64,000 nucleotides of DNA from Bacteroidota bacterium (GCA_023393915.1 JAEXBS010000093.1:1-64000), one strand, 5' to 3'. Shown: positions 34,060 through 42,788, counted from the stretch's first letter. The notes: a model not told the origin generated them from the letters alone. Translations and numbers: made by a program.

Positions 34060-34760
34060 TATTTTTTTATTTTAAAATCTCGGTACCCAGGATACGGCTG
34101 CAAATATCCGACATTCCAATTACTCTGCAAAAGAGATTCTACAAATTCATCATCCCGATATTTATAAGGATTGTATTCCTTTTTTAATTCAATATCCGCG
34201 GCGTTTCCTTTGACGTTCCACCAAAAGGCGCTCCATCCCCCTCTTAAGTCTTTAATGATTTCATAGACGTTCTTCCCGGTAGCGCGGTGCATAAGTTTTG
34301 CGAAAACTTGACCTTCTGAAGTGGTGAGATTTCTTAACTGCTCTTCGTACTTTTCCGCAAGCTCTGCTTGCTTTTCTCTTGAAAACTGTCTTCTCTCGTT
34401 AGGTTTCATTTTATCTAACGATTCGTTAAGATCTCGGTATTGCTGTAAAGCCGTAAGAAATAAAGGATAGACTCGATTGAGTTTTTTGTTTAAAAAGAAA
34501 TAATAATTTCGATCGAGCTCGTTATTGAAATGAGGTTTTTTCTGTAGAATGAGCTCGTCCATAACCACTACGGTCTCTCCATCGATCTCGTATATTTTGG
34601 CTTTCTGTCTTTCATCGTAGTAGTAACGATTTCCGTACTCGTCCACCTGGATTTTATCCTGAGGAAACTTCGATAACGGTATCGCTATAGTGTCGTTCTG
34701 TGCCTTAAGCCCGAATCCTAAAAACAATAGAATAAGCGTGGCTAATTTTAATATTTTCAT
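34059..34760 (-). CDS. DUF4294 protein, exported
   Basis: 233 residues. Signal peptide ends FGLKAQ. The mature protein is charged and helical, with DEYGNRYYYDE, the pair ELDRNYYFFLNKKLNRVYPL, and a conserved end RDLRGGWSAFWWNVKGN then YNPYKYRDDEFVE. I recognise it as DUF4294, a Bacteroidota family without known function. It is first in a two-gene operon with the S1/P1 nuclease and shares a base with it (TAATG), which suggests linked production. An inverted repeat lies just upstream at 34781-34812. Confidence 0.82.
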   Translation of the reverse strand: MKILKLATLILLFLGFGLKAQNDTIAIPLSKFPQDKIQVDEYGNRYYYDERQKAKIYEIDGETVVVMDELILQKKPHFNNELDRNYYFFLNKKLNRVYPLFLTALQQYRDLNESLDKMKPNERRQFSREKQAELAEKYEEQLRNLTTSEGQVFAKLMHRATGKNVYEIIKDLRGGWSAFWWNVKGNAADIELKKEYNPYKYRDDEFVESLLQSNWNVGYLQPYPGYRDFKIKK

Positions 34761-34780
34761 TTATATTTCTCCCGTATAAT

Positions 34781-34812
34781 TAACGGAACAAATTACAAAA
34801 ATCGTTCCGTTA
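34781..34812 (-). promoter_or_regulatory. Inverted repeat upstream of DUF4294-nuclease operon
   Basis: TAACGGAAC (34781-34789) and GTTCCGTTA (34804-34812) form perfect 9-bp arms with a 14-nt spacer, 20 bp upstream of the DUF4294 ATG. It could be a leader hairpin or an operator. Confidence 0.5.
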
Positions 34813-34994
34813 TTTTTCAGTTTTTATTGAAGATTTAGCAGGATTTTCTCAAGGTAATATCAGATGCATAAAGGAGTCACGAAGATGAATTGCTGAAGAT
34901 AATTGTTAAGCATAAGGCTACTGTTTTTTTTTACTCTACTATCAAATTTCAACCCTCACTCTATAAAGAGCAAATGAAATTATAAAATGAAAAA

Positions 34995-35026
34995 TTTGAA
35001 TGGTCTTATTAATTGCCGTAAATTTG
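34995..35026 (+). promoter_or_regulatory. Promoter of the M42 aminopeptidase gene
   Basis: TTTG (34995-34998) and TAAATTTG (35019-35026), 20 bp apart, is an exact flavobacterial promoter. The expected leader is about 80 nt. Confidence 0.72.
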
Positions 35027-35112
35027 AGTTCGAGTTAAATAAAGCACTTTTCTAGTTGTTTTACCACTCTTTATTAGAGACAAAATTCTTAGTAATTTAA
35101 TACAAATAGCAA

Positions 35113-36195
35113 ATGAAGTTTGATAAAAAATCGATGAAGTTTTTGGAAGAATATTTAAACACTTCTTCCCCTACGGGTTACGAACACAATGGTCAAGCCT
35201 TGTGGATGGATTACATTAAACCTTATGTAGATAAAATTGAAGTAGATTCTTACGGTACATGTTACGGTATAGTCAATCCCAACGCAGATTTTAAGGTCGT
35301 TATAGAAGCTCATGCGGATGAAATTTCTTGGTACGTCAATTACATCACCGACGATGGTCTGATTTACGTTATTCGTAACGGAGGATCCGATCAAATGATT
35401 GCACCCTCAAAAGTGGTGAATATCCATGGAGAAAAAGGTGTAGTTCAAGGCGTATTTGGTTGGCCGGCGATCCATACCCGTGGAGTGAATTCCAATGAAC
35501 CCGTTCCTAAATTAGAGAATATATTCATTGACTGCGGAGCGACTTCTAAAAAAGAAGTAGAAGAATTAGGAATTCATGTAGGGTGTATGATTACTTATCC
35601 CGATCCTTTCTTCGAGCTTAACGACCGTTATTTTGTATGCCGAGCACTGGACAATAGAATCGGAGGATTTATGATTGCGCAAGTAGCTAAGCTTCTAAAA
35701 GAAAGAAAAAAAGAACTTCCTTTCGGACTTTATATCGTGAATTCTGTGCAAGAAGAAGTTGGACTTTACGGAGCCGATATGATTGCAGATAGTATTAAGC
35801 CTCAAGTGGCTATTGTAACCGACGTTACGCACGACACCACTACCCCTATGATTGAAAAGAAAAAAGAGGGAGAAGTTAAATGCGGAGAAGGTCCAGTGGT
35901 TTTTTATGCTCCTAGTGTCCATCACAACTTAAGAGAAATCATCCTAGAGGCAGCTAAAGAGAAGAAAATCCCTTACCAAAGAGCTGCAGCCAGTAGAGCG
36001 ACAGGCACGGATACCGATGCTTTCGCCCACTCTAACGGAGGTGTTCCAAGCGCCCTAATTTCTCTTCCGCTTCGCTATATGCATACGACCGTAGAAATGG
36101 TAAGCAAAAAGGATGTAGCCCACTTAACCGAGCTTATCTACGAGACTTTACTAAAGATTACACCGAAGACCAATTTCAAATACCATAAATCCTAA
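35113..36195 (+). CDS. M42 family metal-dependent aminopeptidase
   Basis: 360 residues, cytoplasmic, no signal peptide. Co-catalytic metal ligands are visible: His in IEAHADEISWYV, Asp in CRALDNRIGG, the EE pair in SVQEEVGLYGAD, Asp in IVTDVTHDTT and His in LRYMHTTVEM. M42 enzymes form large tetrahedral dodecamers that trim peptides from the proteasome-like degradation pathway; relatives have been annotated as glutamyl aminopeptidase or endoglucanase, the latter usually wrongly. Strong promoter upstream. The rpe gene follows 22 bp later and may be co-transcribed. Confidence 0.93.
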   Translation: MKFDKKSMKFLEEYLNTSSPTGYEHNGQALWMDYIKPYVDKIEVDSYGTCYGIVNPNADFKVVIEAHADEISWYVNYITDDGLIYVIRNGGSDQMIAPSKVVNIHGEKGVVQGVFGWPAIHTRGVNSNEPVPKLENIFIDCGATSKKEVEELGIHVGCMITYPDPFFELNDRYFVCRALDNRIGGFMIAQVAKLLKERKKELPFGLYIVNSVQEEVGLYGADMIADSIKPQVAIVTDVTHDTTTPMIEKKKEGEVKCGEGPVVFYAPSVHHNLREIILEAAKEKKIPYQRAAASRATGTDTDAFAHSNGGVPSALISLPLRYMHTTVEMVSKKDVAHLTELIYETLLKITPKTNFKYHKS

Positions 36196-36217
36196 GCAAA
36201 CTTAGAAATCTAAAAAA

Positions 36218-36868
36218 ATGAAAAACCGATTAATAGCTCCTTCCCTGCTTTCTGCTGATTTTGGAAACCTTCAGCGCGATATTGAAATGCTTAACCAATC
36301 TCAAGCCGACTGGCTTCACGTGGACGTGATGGACGGAAGATTTGTTCCGAACATTTCGTTTGGATTTCCGGTAATGAAGCCCATCCGAACACACAGCAAA
36401 AAGTTTGTTGATGTTCACTTAATGATTGAGCAGCCTGAAAACTATGTGAAAGAGTTTGTAGAACAAGGTGCAGATTTGGTTTCTGTACATTACGAAGCTT
36501 GCACTCATTTGCATAGAACCATCACTTTGATTCAGGATTTAGGAGCAAAAGCAGGGGTGGTTCTAAACCCCTCTACGCCAGTACTCATGCTAGAGGATAT
36601 CATTGAGCAGGTCGATTTGGTACTTTTAATGAGTGTTAATCCTGGATTTGGTGGACAGAAATTTATTGAAAACACTTATAAGAAGATTGCGGAAACTAAG
36701 GACCTTATCGTTAACAATAATTCAACTGCGTTAATTGAAGTGGACGGTGGAGTTAATCTAGAGAACGCATCTAAACTATTTGATTGTGGTGCCGATGTAT
36801 TAGTTGCAGGAAATGCAGTCTTCTCTAGTGAAGATCCGGCAAAAACCATAGAGCTTTTGAAACTTTAA
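36218..36868 (+). CDS. rpe: Ribulose-phosphate 3-epimerase
   Basis: 216 residues, TIM barrel. It interconverts ribulose 5-phosphate and xylulose 5-phosphate in the pentose phosphate pathway. Motifs: APSLLSADFGNL at the start, WLHVDVMDGRFVPNISFG (metal His/Asp), VHLMIEQPE, LLMSVNPGFGGQKF, and the phosphate-binding EVDGGVNLENA and VLVAGNAVF. A terminator follows 22 bp later. Confidence 0.98.
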   Translation: MKNRLIAPSLLSADFGNLQRDIEMLNQSQADWLHVDVMDGRFVPNISFGFPVMKPIRTHSKKFVDVHLMIEQPENYVKEFVEQGADLVSVHYEACTHLHRTITLIQDLGAKAGVVLNPSTPVLMLEDIIEQVDLVLLMSVNPGFGGQKFIENTYKKIAETKDLIVNNNSTALIEVDGGVNLENASKLFDCGADVLVAGNAVFSSEDPAKTIELLKL

Positions 36869-36890
36869 AAAGTCCAAAATTTTAACTTTT

Positions 36891-36927
36891 AAAGTCAGAG
36901 CTTCACTTTTTGCTCTGACTTTTTTTT
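36891..36927 (+). terminator. rpe terminator
   Basis: Perfect 11-bp stem AAAGTCAGAGC (36891-36901) with GCTCTGACTTT (36912-36922), 10-nt loop, then continued T run. Confidence 0.9.
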
Positions 36928-36939
36928 ATCTTTTTTCTT

Positions 36940-37419
36940 ATGAATATAAGAACGAAAACTGAGCTAGATTCCCTAGAGAGAAAGGCACTTCTCGATCTAT
37001 GGAATGCAGAATATCCTTTACGAATCAATTACACTTCACTAGAAGCTTTTGAGGCTTATCTAAGTGGATTATCAGAAGGCACGTTTTACCTTCTAGAGTC
37101 TGACCTAGGAGCGATCAAAGGATGGGCTTCTAGTTTTAGAAGAGAAAATGAAACTTGGTTTGCCCTAATTATTGCTAAAGAGCTGCATGGACAAGGCTAT
37201 GGAACTGAGCTTTTAAATCATTTAAAGCAGAACAACAGAGAACTCAGTGGCTGGGTAATTGACGGACACCAGGAAGTAAAAAGTAATGGTGAGCTTTATG
37301 TTTCTCCCCAGAACTTTTATCTAAAGCAAAATTTCAAACTACTTCCAGAGGTAAGATTAGAAATCCCGACCCTAAGTGCCGTTAAAATTTATTGGAAGCG
37401 GAGTTTAGAAGTTGAATAG
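36940..37419 (+). CDS. GNAT family N-acetyltransferase
   Basis: 159 residues. The acetyl-CoA-binding region reads ALIIAKELHGQGYGTELLNHL, with the Q/RxxGxG/A-type loop GQGYGT (about 88-93). The C-terminus is FYLKQNFKLLPEVRLEI, the usual GNAT last strand-helix. It may acetylate a small molecule or protein; no substrate can be read. It starts 13 bp after the rpe terminator and ends at its own bidirectional terminator. Confidence 0.8.
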   Translation: MNIRTKTELDSLERKALLDLWNAEYPLRINYTSLEAFEAYLSGLSEGTFYLLESDLGAIKGWASSFRRENETWFALIIAKELHGQGYGTELLNHLKQNNRELSGWVIDGHQEVKSNGELYVSPQNFYLKQNFKLLPEVRLEIPTLSAVKIYWKRSLEVE

Positions 37420-37428
37420 CAATAAAAA

Positions 37429-37453
37429 AAACCGCTCTAAAAAAGAGCGGTTT
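37429..37453. terminator. Bidirectional terminator between GNAT and rpsA
   Basis: Perfect 10-bp stem AAACCGCTCT (37429-37438) with AGAGCGGTTT (37444-37453), 5-nt loop, A and T runs at both ends, between convergent genes. Confidence 0.88.
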
Positions 37454-37477
37454 AACTATTTAAAATGTTAGGGAAAA

Positions 37478-39256
37478 TTAGTTTCCTCCTTCCATTTTTC
37501 TTTTAAGTTCTGCTAGTGCATCGATATCTCCCAGAGTTGTTTTTTCATCTCCTGTAGATGCAGCTGGCTTAGAAGAGTTTTCTTTCGTATTTCTTCTTTC
37601 CTCTTCTCTGAAGATTCCAGTGTGAGATACTACTACTCTTTTGAATTCTTTGTTGAATTCAATTACTTTAAATTCAGCTGATTCTCCTTTTTTGATTTTA
37701 GAACCGTCTTCTTTTTCTAGAAGTCTGCTTGGACAGAAAGCTTCTACTTCTTGATCTTCGAACTGAACTTGAGCTCCTTTATCGAATACGTCAGTAGCAG
37801 TACCTGTATGGGTAGTTCCTTCTGCGTATTTTGTTTCGAATTGATCCCAAGGGTTGTCTTGAAGTTGTTTGTGTCCTAGAGAAAGTCTTCTTGCTGCAGT
37901 ATCTAATTCAAGAACTACTACATCTAGAGAATCTCCTACGTTGCAGAATTCACTTGGGTGCTTGATTTTCTTAGTCCAAGAAAGGTCAGAGATGTAAATA
38001 AGTCCATCAATACCTTCTTCTAGTTCTACGAATACACCGAAGTTAGTGAAGTTTCTCACAGTACCTTTGTGCTGTGAACCTACTGGATACTTCGCTTCGA
38101 TATTTTCCCATGGATCTTTGCTTAATTGCTTGATACCAAGAGAAATTTTTCTTTCTTCTCTGTCTAATGTAAGAACTTCAGCATCTACTTCGTCTCCAAC
38201 TTTAACAAAGTCACCTGCACTTCTTAAGTGAGTAGACCATGACATTTCAGAAACGTGGATTAGTCCTTCTACACCTGGAGCGATTTCAACAAAAGCACCG
38301 TAGTCTGCAAGAACTACTACTTTTCCTTTTACTCTGTCTCCAACTTTTAGGTCAGCTGAAAGTGCATCCCAAGGGTGCGCTTCTAATTGCTTCATACCTA
38401 ATTGGATTCTTGTTTTCTCGTCATCGAAATCAAGGATTACTACCTTAACTGTTTGACCGTCTTCAAGAATTTCTGATGGATGGTTCACTCTTGACCAAGA
38501 AAGGTCAGTGATGTGGATAAGTCCATCTACTCCACCTAGGTCTACGAATACACCGTAAGAAGTAATATTCTTAACAGTTCCTTCTAGTACTTGACCTTTT
38601 TCAAGTTGAGCGATGATTTCTTTTTTCTGATCTTCAATATCGGCTTCAATAAGCGCTTTGTGAGATACTACTACGTTTTTGAATTCTGGGTTGATTTTCA
38701 CTACCTTGAACTCCATAGTTTTTCCTACGTATTGATCGTAGTCTTTGATCGGCTTCACGTCGATTTGCGATCCTGGAAGGAAAGCTTCAATTCCGTGAAC
38801 ATCAACGATCATACCTCCTTTAGTTCTAGATTTAACGTAACCGTTAACAACTTCACCTGTTTCATGAAGCTCGTTTACACGATCCCATGCTTTTAGGGTT
38901 CTAGCTTTTCTGTGAGAAAGCTGAAGTTGACCAGTTTTGTCTTCTCTACGGTCTACCATTACTTCCACTTCATCACCTACGGTAAGTTCTGGACGGTAAC
39001 GGAATTCGTTAAGAGAAATAACCCCTTCAGATTTAAAGTTGATGTCAACGATAGCTTCTTTGTCAGTAAGTCTTACAACTTTTCCAACTAAAACGTCGTT
39101 GTCTTGAAGGTTGTTTAGTGATCCGTTGTAGATTTCCTCTAAATCACTCTTTTCTTTTCTAGCATCAGCATCTAATCCCGATTCAAAAGAATCCCAATCA
39201 AATTGTTCTGGTGCAACGTTTTGGTTCATAAGAACCATGTCTTTTTCTTCAGACAT
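37478..39256 (-). CDS. rpsA: 30S ribosomal protein S1
   Basis: 592 residues with tandem S1 (OB-fold) repeats; the clearest are GTVKNITSYGVFVDLGGVDG, GKVVVLADYGAFVEIAPGVE and GTVRNFTNFGVFVELEEGID, each followed by the LIHVS/LIYISDLSW type box. S1 helps mRNA bind the ribosome. The N-terminus has an acidic stretch of about 45 residues before the first domain, and the C-terminal tail (about 555-592) is Lys/Thr/Ser-rich. In Bacteroidota, which rarely use strong Shine-Dalgarno pairing, S1 is expected to be especially important. A good promoter and a leader of about 115 nt precede it. Confidence 0.97.
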   Translation of the reverse strand: MSEEKDMVLMNQNVAPEQFDWDSFESGLDADARKEKSDLEEIYNGSLNNLQDNDVLVGKVVRLTDKEAIVDINFKSEGVISLNEFRYRPELTVGDEVEVMVDRREDKTGQLQLSHRKARTLKAWDRVNELHETGEVVNGYVKSRTKGGMIVDVHGIEAFLPGSQIDVKPIKDYDQYVGKTMEFKVVKINPEFKNVVVSHKALIEADIEDQKKEIIAQLEKGQVLEGTVKNITSYGVFVDLGGVDGLIHITDLSWSRVNHPSEILEDGQTVKVVILDFDDEKTRIQLGMKQLEAHPWDALSADLKVGDRVKGKVVVLADYGAFVEIAPGVEGLIHVSEMSWSTHLRSAGDFVKVGDEVDAEVLTLDREERKISLGIKQLSKDPWENIEAKYPVGSQHKGTVRNFTNFGVFVELEEGIDGLIYISDLSWTKKIKHPSEFCNVGDSLDVVVLELDTAARRLSLGHKQLQDNPWDQFETKYAEGTTHTGTATDVFDKGAQVQFEDQEVEAFCPSRLLEKEDGSKIKKGESAEFKVIEFNKEFKRVVVSHTGIFREEERRNTKENSSKPAASTGDEKTTLGDIDALAELKRKMEGGN

Positions 39257-39373
39257 AAGTTTAAAATTTGTATCCCGCTGTATCTTAATGGGTCCTAAGG
39301 TGAATTAAGTACTTGCGGAAGTTGTTTAATAGTTAATTTAATAGGCTTTCTGACCCTTTCACAAAAAGTGGTG

Positions 39374-39402
39374 CAAATATACAACTTTTTTAGAGAGTAC
39401 AA
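39374..39402 (-). promoter_or_regulatory. rpsA promoter
   Basis: On the - strand TTG (39402-39400) and TATATTTG (39381-39374) are 18 bp apart, an exact consensus. The start of transcription is about 113 nt before the rpsA ATG. In the leader, GGGTC and GACCC segments (plus strand 39290-39295 and 39352-39356) can pair. Confidence 0.7.
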
Positions 39403-39424
39403 CCACTATAATACACTGAAATTC

Positions 39425-39468
39425 AAATGCCCCCTGATTTAAATTGAATATTAAAACAAGGGGCATTT
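39425..39468 (-). terminator. Possible weak terminator of the multicopper oxidase gene
   Basis: AAATGCCCC (39425-39433) and GGGGCATTT (39460-39468) form perfect 9-bp arms with a 26-nt loop, 70 bp after the oxidase stop. The T tract on the - strand is short, so termination would be weak. Confidence 0.45.
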
Positions 39469-39538
39469 TTAAGATAGGAAAAGCTAAAGCATTCTTAGTA
39501 AAAGTTCACTAAAACTTTTCTTTAAATAAAAGGGAATA

Positions 39539-42088
39539 TTAATAGGTAACGGTAAGTCCTACACCCCATCCTCTATGGTTATCGTAGTTTGTTGAGGCAG
39601 CAAAATTCTTTGTTAAAATGTACTTTAAAGCAGCATTATACTCCCGATCAGTATTGACCATAAAAGCTCCCCTAAGTCTTGGCGAAAGCGGTATGTCCTC
39701 TCTTGATAATTGAAGCCTAAAAATTCCATCGGTAAACACATCTGCTCGAAGATCGACAAGAAGAGGAAGCGTATAAACAAACCCAGCACTTAAAGCAGCT
39801 CTACTGTTTTGGGTGTATTTTTGGCCAAAGAGGTTTTCTTCGGATCCATGTGCTCCTAAATCCCTGTATTTATATTGGAAACCTATAAAAGGCATCAACC
39901 ATTGCATTTTTCCAATATAGCGTCCGATGAGTGTTTCCGATTCGTACCCGTGCTCTTTTTTATAACCTAAATCCCACTCCGTACTTACGTTCCATCTTGT
40001 ATTCTGTAGCGAAGCGATACCTTCATTTCCATTGTTTGAAAAATCATTTTCAAACATAAAATACCATCCGTTACTTTCTTTCTGCAGGATTTTATAGGCC
40101 TCTGCTTTATTTGGCAACTGAGGGTTTTGATAATCCCCAACAGCAAAAACGCGATTCATTCCGGACATCATATGGTACATGATATGACAGTGGAAGAACC
40201 AATCTCCTTCTGTATTGGCTGCAAACTCAATCACATTAGTTTCCATAGGCATAATGTCTATAACGTTCTTCAGTGGAGATTGAACACCGCTACTATTGAG
40301 TACTCTAAAATCAAATCCATGCAAGTGCATTGGGTGTCGCATCATGGAGTTGTTTACTAAGGTAATCCTTAAAATCTCACCTTTTTTAACCGGTATTTTA
40401 TCGACTTCTGACATTACTTTATTGTCCATACTCCATACATAGCGGTTCATGTTCCCGGTAAGGGTAAAGGTTACTTCCTTTACTTTGCTTGTGGGACTAA
40501 GGGAAGTGTTGTAAGGAGACTTAAGCATATCGTAATTGAGGGTAAGAATGTCATTTGAATTGCCGTGAGATGAGTGATCCATTTGAGCATGATCCATTGA
40601 AGAATGGGTGGTTTCTCCCGTAGAATGAGAGGAAGAATCGCTTTTTTTCTGGTGAGAAGAAGCCTTTGTTAACTCGGGATACATCACTTCATTCATATCC
40701 ATGGTTTGAAGACTCATTTTCATTCCCATATCTTTCATATCTCCATTGGTCTTCATCATATTATTCATCATTTTCATTCCTTCAAAGTATTTGAGCTTAG
40801 GAAGAGCATCGTGAGTTACCTTTTCGCCTTCCCCAATAAATACGGAAGTCGAACCCGATCGATCTTCTGCAGTAACTAATAGTTCATAGGCTTTATTTGC
40901 CTCAGGAAGCGTAACGACAATATCGTACGTCTCTGAAACCCCCACAATTAATCGATCTACCTCAATGGGTTCAACATCGTTCCCATCGCTAGCTACAACG
41001 GTAATTTTTCCTCCTGCATAATTCAACCAAAAGTAATTGGAAGCTCCCCCATTGGCAACGCGTAGTCTTACTTTGTCTTTTGCTTTGAACTGTGGCAGCT
41101 CCAAGGTTTTAACGCCATTAACTAAGAAAGCATCATAATAAACATCACTGACATCCATAGCATGCATTCTCTTCCATTCATTAACGAATTTCGTTTTGAA
41201 ATGCCCCTCTTTGATTGCTTCCCAATAGCTTTGAGTAGAACCTTTTTTAATGCCCGACCAGTCGTTACCGTTATGAAGCATTCGGTTGATGTTGTGTGGA
41301 TTCAAATTGGTCCATTCACTGATAATCAGCGGCACTGAATGCAAATTATCTATTTCTTCTCTAAAGGTGGGGTCATTATCTCGTTTTTTCATGATAAAAG
41401 AACCGTACATCCCTATTTGTTCTTGCATTCCGGAGTGAGAATGGTACCAATGCGTTCCGTTTTGGATGATAGGAAAACGATAGGTATAAGTAGAACCTGG
41501 CGCTATGGGTTTTTGTGTAAGCCAGGGAACTCCGTCTTGCGAATTGGGTAACATTACACCATGCCAATGCAGTGAGGTGGGAACTTCTAAAAGGTTATGT
41601 ACGGTAATCTCTGCCGTATCGCCTTCTGTAAAAGTAAGGGTGGGCATTGGAATTTGACCATTAACCGCTATAGCGCGCTTGGATTTACCTCCAAATGTGA
41701 CGAGGGTATCCTTCACATAGAGGTCGTATTTTACCACCTTACCACCACCAAGTACTTTTTTTGGTAGCATAGGTACCTTTTGGTGTCCTAATTCTTTATT
41801 AGGAGTGGAGTGCTTATGCGCGTTGTCATCGCTCTTTGTTGAAACGAGTTTCATACCACAAATAGGGCAAGTTCCAGGTTTATCCGAAACAATCTCCGGG
41901 TGCATGGGACAGGTATACTTTTCAGTCTGTTTTTCAGTCGTAGTAGCAGTTCCTTGAGTCTTATGTTGATGGTCATGATTGTGTTGCGCTTTACTTAGAG
42001 TCGAAAATAAAAGTAAACTCAGAAGGAAACAAAGGGGTATGAAAGCTCCATTAAAACTAGGAACTCTAAATGAGTAGTTATTTTTCAT
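39539..42088 (-). CDS. Copper-resistance multicopper oxidase with N-terminal metal-binding motif and C-terminal CopB-like domain
   Basis: 849 residues. Signal peptide ends SKAQ (34), then a His-rich stretch and a heavy-metal-binding motif, YTCPMHPEI...TCPICGMKL (58-81). Three cupredoxin domains follow: HWHG (174-177), HWYHSH (213-218), HPMHLHG (585-591) and HCHIMYHMMSGM (633-644) supply the T1, T2 and T3 copper ligands with an axial Met. A Met-rich segment (438-469) and His/Ser-rich loop (479-509) resemble CopA. Residues about 660-849 look like an outer-membrane beta-barrel of CopB type, ending in aromatic Tyr. It should oxidise Cu(I) in the periplasm or at the outer membrane. The barrel fusion is unusual: CopA and CopB are normally separate. 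Confidence 0.88.
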   Translation of the reverse strand: MKNNYSFRVPSFNGAFIPLCFLLSLLLFSTLSKAQHNHDHQHKTQGTATTTEKQTEKYTCPMHPEIVSDKPGTCPICGMKLVSTKSDDNAHKHSTPNKELGHQKVPMLPKKVLGGGKVVKYDLYVKDTLVTFGGKSKRAIAVNGQIPMPTLTFTEGDTAEITVHNLLEVPTSLHWHGVMLPNSQDGVPWLTQKPIAPGSTYTYRFPIIQNGTHWYHSHSGMQEQIGMYGSFIMKKRDNDPTFREEIDNLHSVPLIISEWTNLNPHNINRMLHNGNDWSGIKKGSTQSYWEAIKEGHFKTKFVNEWKRMHAMDVSDVYYDAFLVNGVKTLELPQFKAKDKVRLRVANGGASNYFWLNYAGGKITVVASDGNDVEPIEVDRLIVGVSETYDIVVTLPEANKAYELLVTAEDRSGSTSVFIGEGEKVTHDALPKLKYFEGMKMMNNMMKTNGDMKDMGMKMSLQTMDMNEVMYPELTKASSHQKKSDSSSHSTGETTHSSMDHAQMDHSSHGNSNDILTLNYDMLKSPYNTSLSPTSKVKEVTFTLTGNMNRYVWSMDNKVMSEVDKIPVKKGEILRITLVNNSMMRHPMHLHGFDFRVLNSSGVQSPLKNVIDIMPMETNVIEFAANTEGDWFFHCHIMYHMMSGMNRVFAVGDYQNPQLPNKAEAYKILQKESNGWYFMFENDFSNNGNEGIASLQNTRWNVSTEWDLGYKKEHGYESETLIGRYIGKMQWLMPFIGFQYKYRDLGAHGSEENLFGQKYTQNSRAALSAGFVYTLPLLVDLRADVFTDGIFRLQLSREDIPLSPRLRGAFMVNTDREYNAALKYILTKNFAASTNYDNHRGWGVGLTVTY

Positions 42089-42182
42089 TTGATTGATTTA
42101 TTAATTATTTCCTCTTTTAAACTCCCAAGATCTAACCGGGCTAGATTTGAATAAGGATGAGAGTAATCGAGTGATTAAAAGG

Positions 42183-42214
42183 TAGAATGTATAATTCTAT
42201 CCTATCTTAATAGG
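42183..42214. promoter_or_regulatory. Two adjacent dyads upstream of the multicopper oxidase
   Basis: TAGAAT-GTATA-ATTCTA (42183-42199) and CCTAT-CTTA-ATAGG (42201-42214) are perfect dyads lying next to each other, 95-126 bp upstream of the oxidase ATG and downstream of the small Cys/His gene. They are candidate metal-regulator sites; no copper regulator gene is in the window. Confidence 0.5.
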
Positions 42215-42250
42215 CACTTTGTAATCTCAAAAAATTAGAAAACAAAGGGC

Positions 42251-42613
42251 TTAAATAAAATCAATCGCTTTCGGAGGATGCCACACCTGAAGACCACTAT
42301 TTGTTGGTACAGGAGATTTATAAAAAGGAAAATTTTCTTTTGGGTGAAAAACGAACGTTTCTTTGTGACTAAGGGCTTTCACTGAGTTAGCTAGCAAAAC
42401 GGGTGCAACATGGCAGTTTTGCACTAAACAATGCGCTGGACATTCTTTTTTACTCGAATGATTATCGTTTGTGTTAGTGGACATTTGGTGCAAGCAATGC
42501 TGCACATTTGTACTGTTCTCTACTGGTGCTAAAGAAGGCATCGCCAAAACTGCTGGAGAAAATACAAACCCCATCAAGAAAATTACAACGATGATTCGAT
42601 AGCGCACTATCAT
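42251..42613 (-). CDS. Small exported Cys/His-rich protein, probably copper-related
   Basis: 120 residues from ATG 42611-42613. An in-frame TTG at 42643 lies inside a -7 element and is rejected. Signal peptide IIVVIFLMGFVFSPAVLAMP. The mature part has a cluster of possible metal ligands: VQHCLHQM, ECPAHCLVQNCH, then SHKET and a C-terminal VWHPPKAIDF. Small secreted proteins of this kind, with a Trp/His-Pro-Pro near the end, are common beside copper genes in Bacteroidota (from memory). I infer a copper-binding or sensing role; it precedes the multicopper oxidase gene in the same direction. Confidence 0.65.
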   Translation of the reverse strand: MIVRYRIIVVIFLMGFVFSPAVLAMPSLAPVENSTNVQHCLHQMSTNTNDNHSSKKECPAHCLVQNCHVAPVLLANSVKALSHKETFVFHPKENFPFYKSPVPTNSGLQVWHPPKAIDFI

Positions 42614-42640
42614 ATAACTATCTATTAACTTTAGAACGCT

Positions 42641-42648
42641 CAAATATA
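42641..42648 (-). promoter_or_regulatory. -7 promoter element of the Cys/His protein gene
   Basis: TATATTTG on the - strand, 27 nt before the ATG at 42613. It decides against the longer TTG start. No -33 TTG is seen. Confidence 0.55.
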
Positions 42649-42788
42649 AACCTATTTATTTGGTGCTTTATTGTAAAATTTTTGGAATCATTTACTTTAT
42701 TTGTTCACGTTTATTTAAAAAAGAATTAATGATTAGTATATTCCTATTGGGTTGAAATCAAGATACTTTAGAGCCATAAAACAAAACC

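Larger units (their letters stand above)
34761..35112. other. Intergenic region between DUF4294 and M42 genes
   Basis: 352 bp without a credible gene. It holds an inverted repeat near the DUF4294 end (34781-34812) and a good + strand promoter (34995-35026). The middle, about 34815-34990, is AT-rich; I see no tRNA fold, repeat or conserved reading frame there. Confidence 0.6.

Noticed and set aside
34815..34990. Possible small RNA or tRNA in the long gap before the M42 gene
   Set aside because: No cloverleaf, no stable hairpin with T run, and no promoter facing into it were found.
42614..42643. TTG start for the Cys/His protein
   Set aside because: It falls in a TATATTTG -7 box and would place ten extra residues before the signal peptide.
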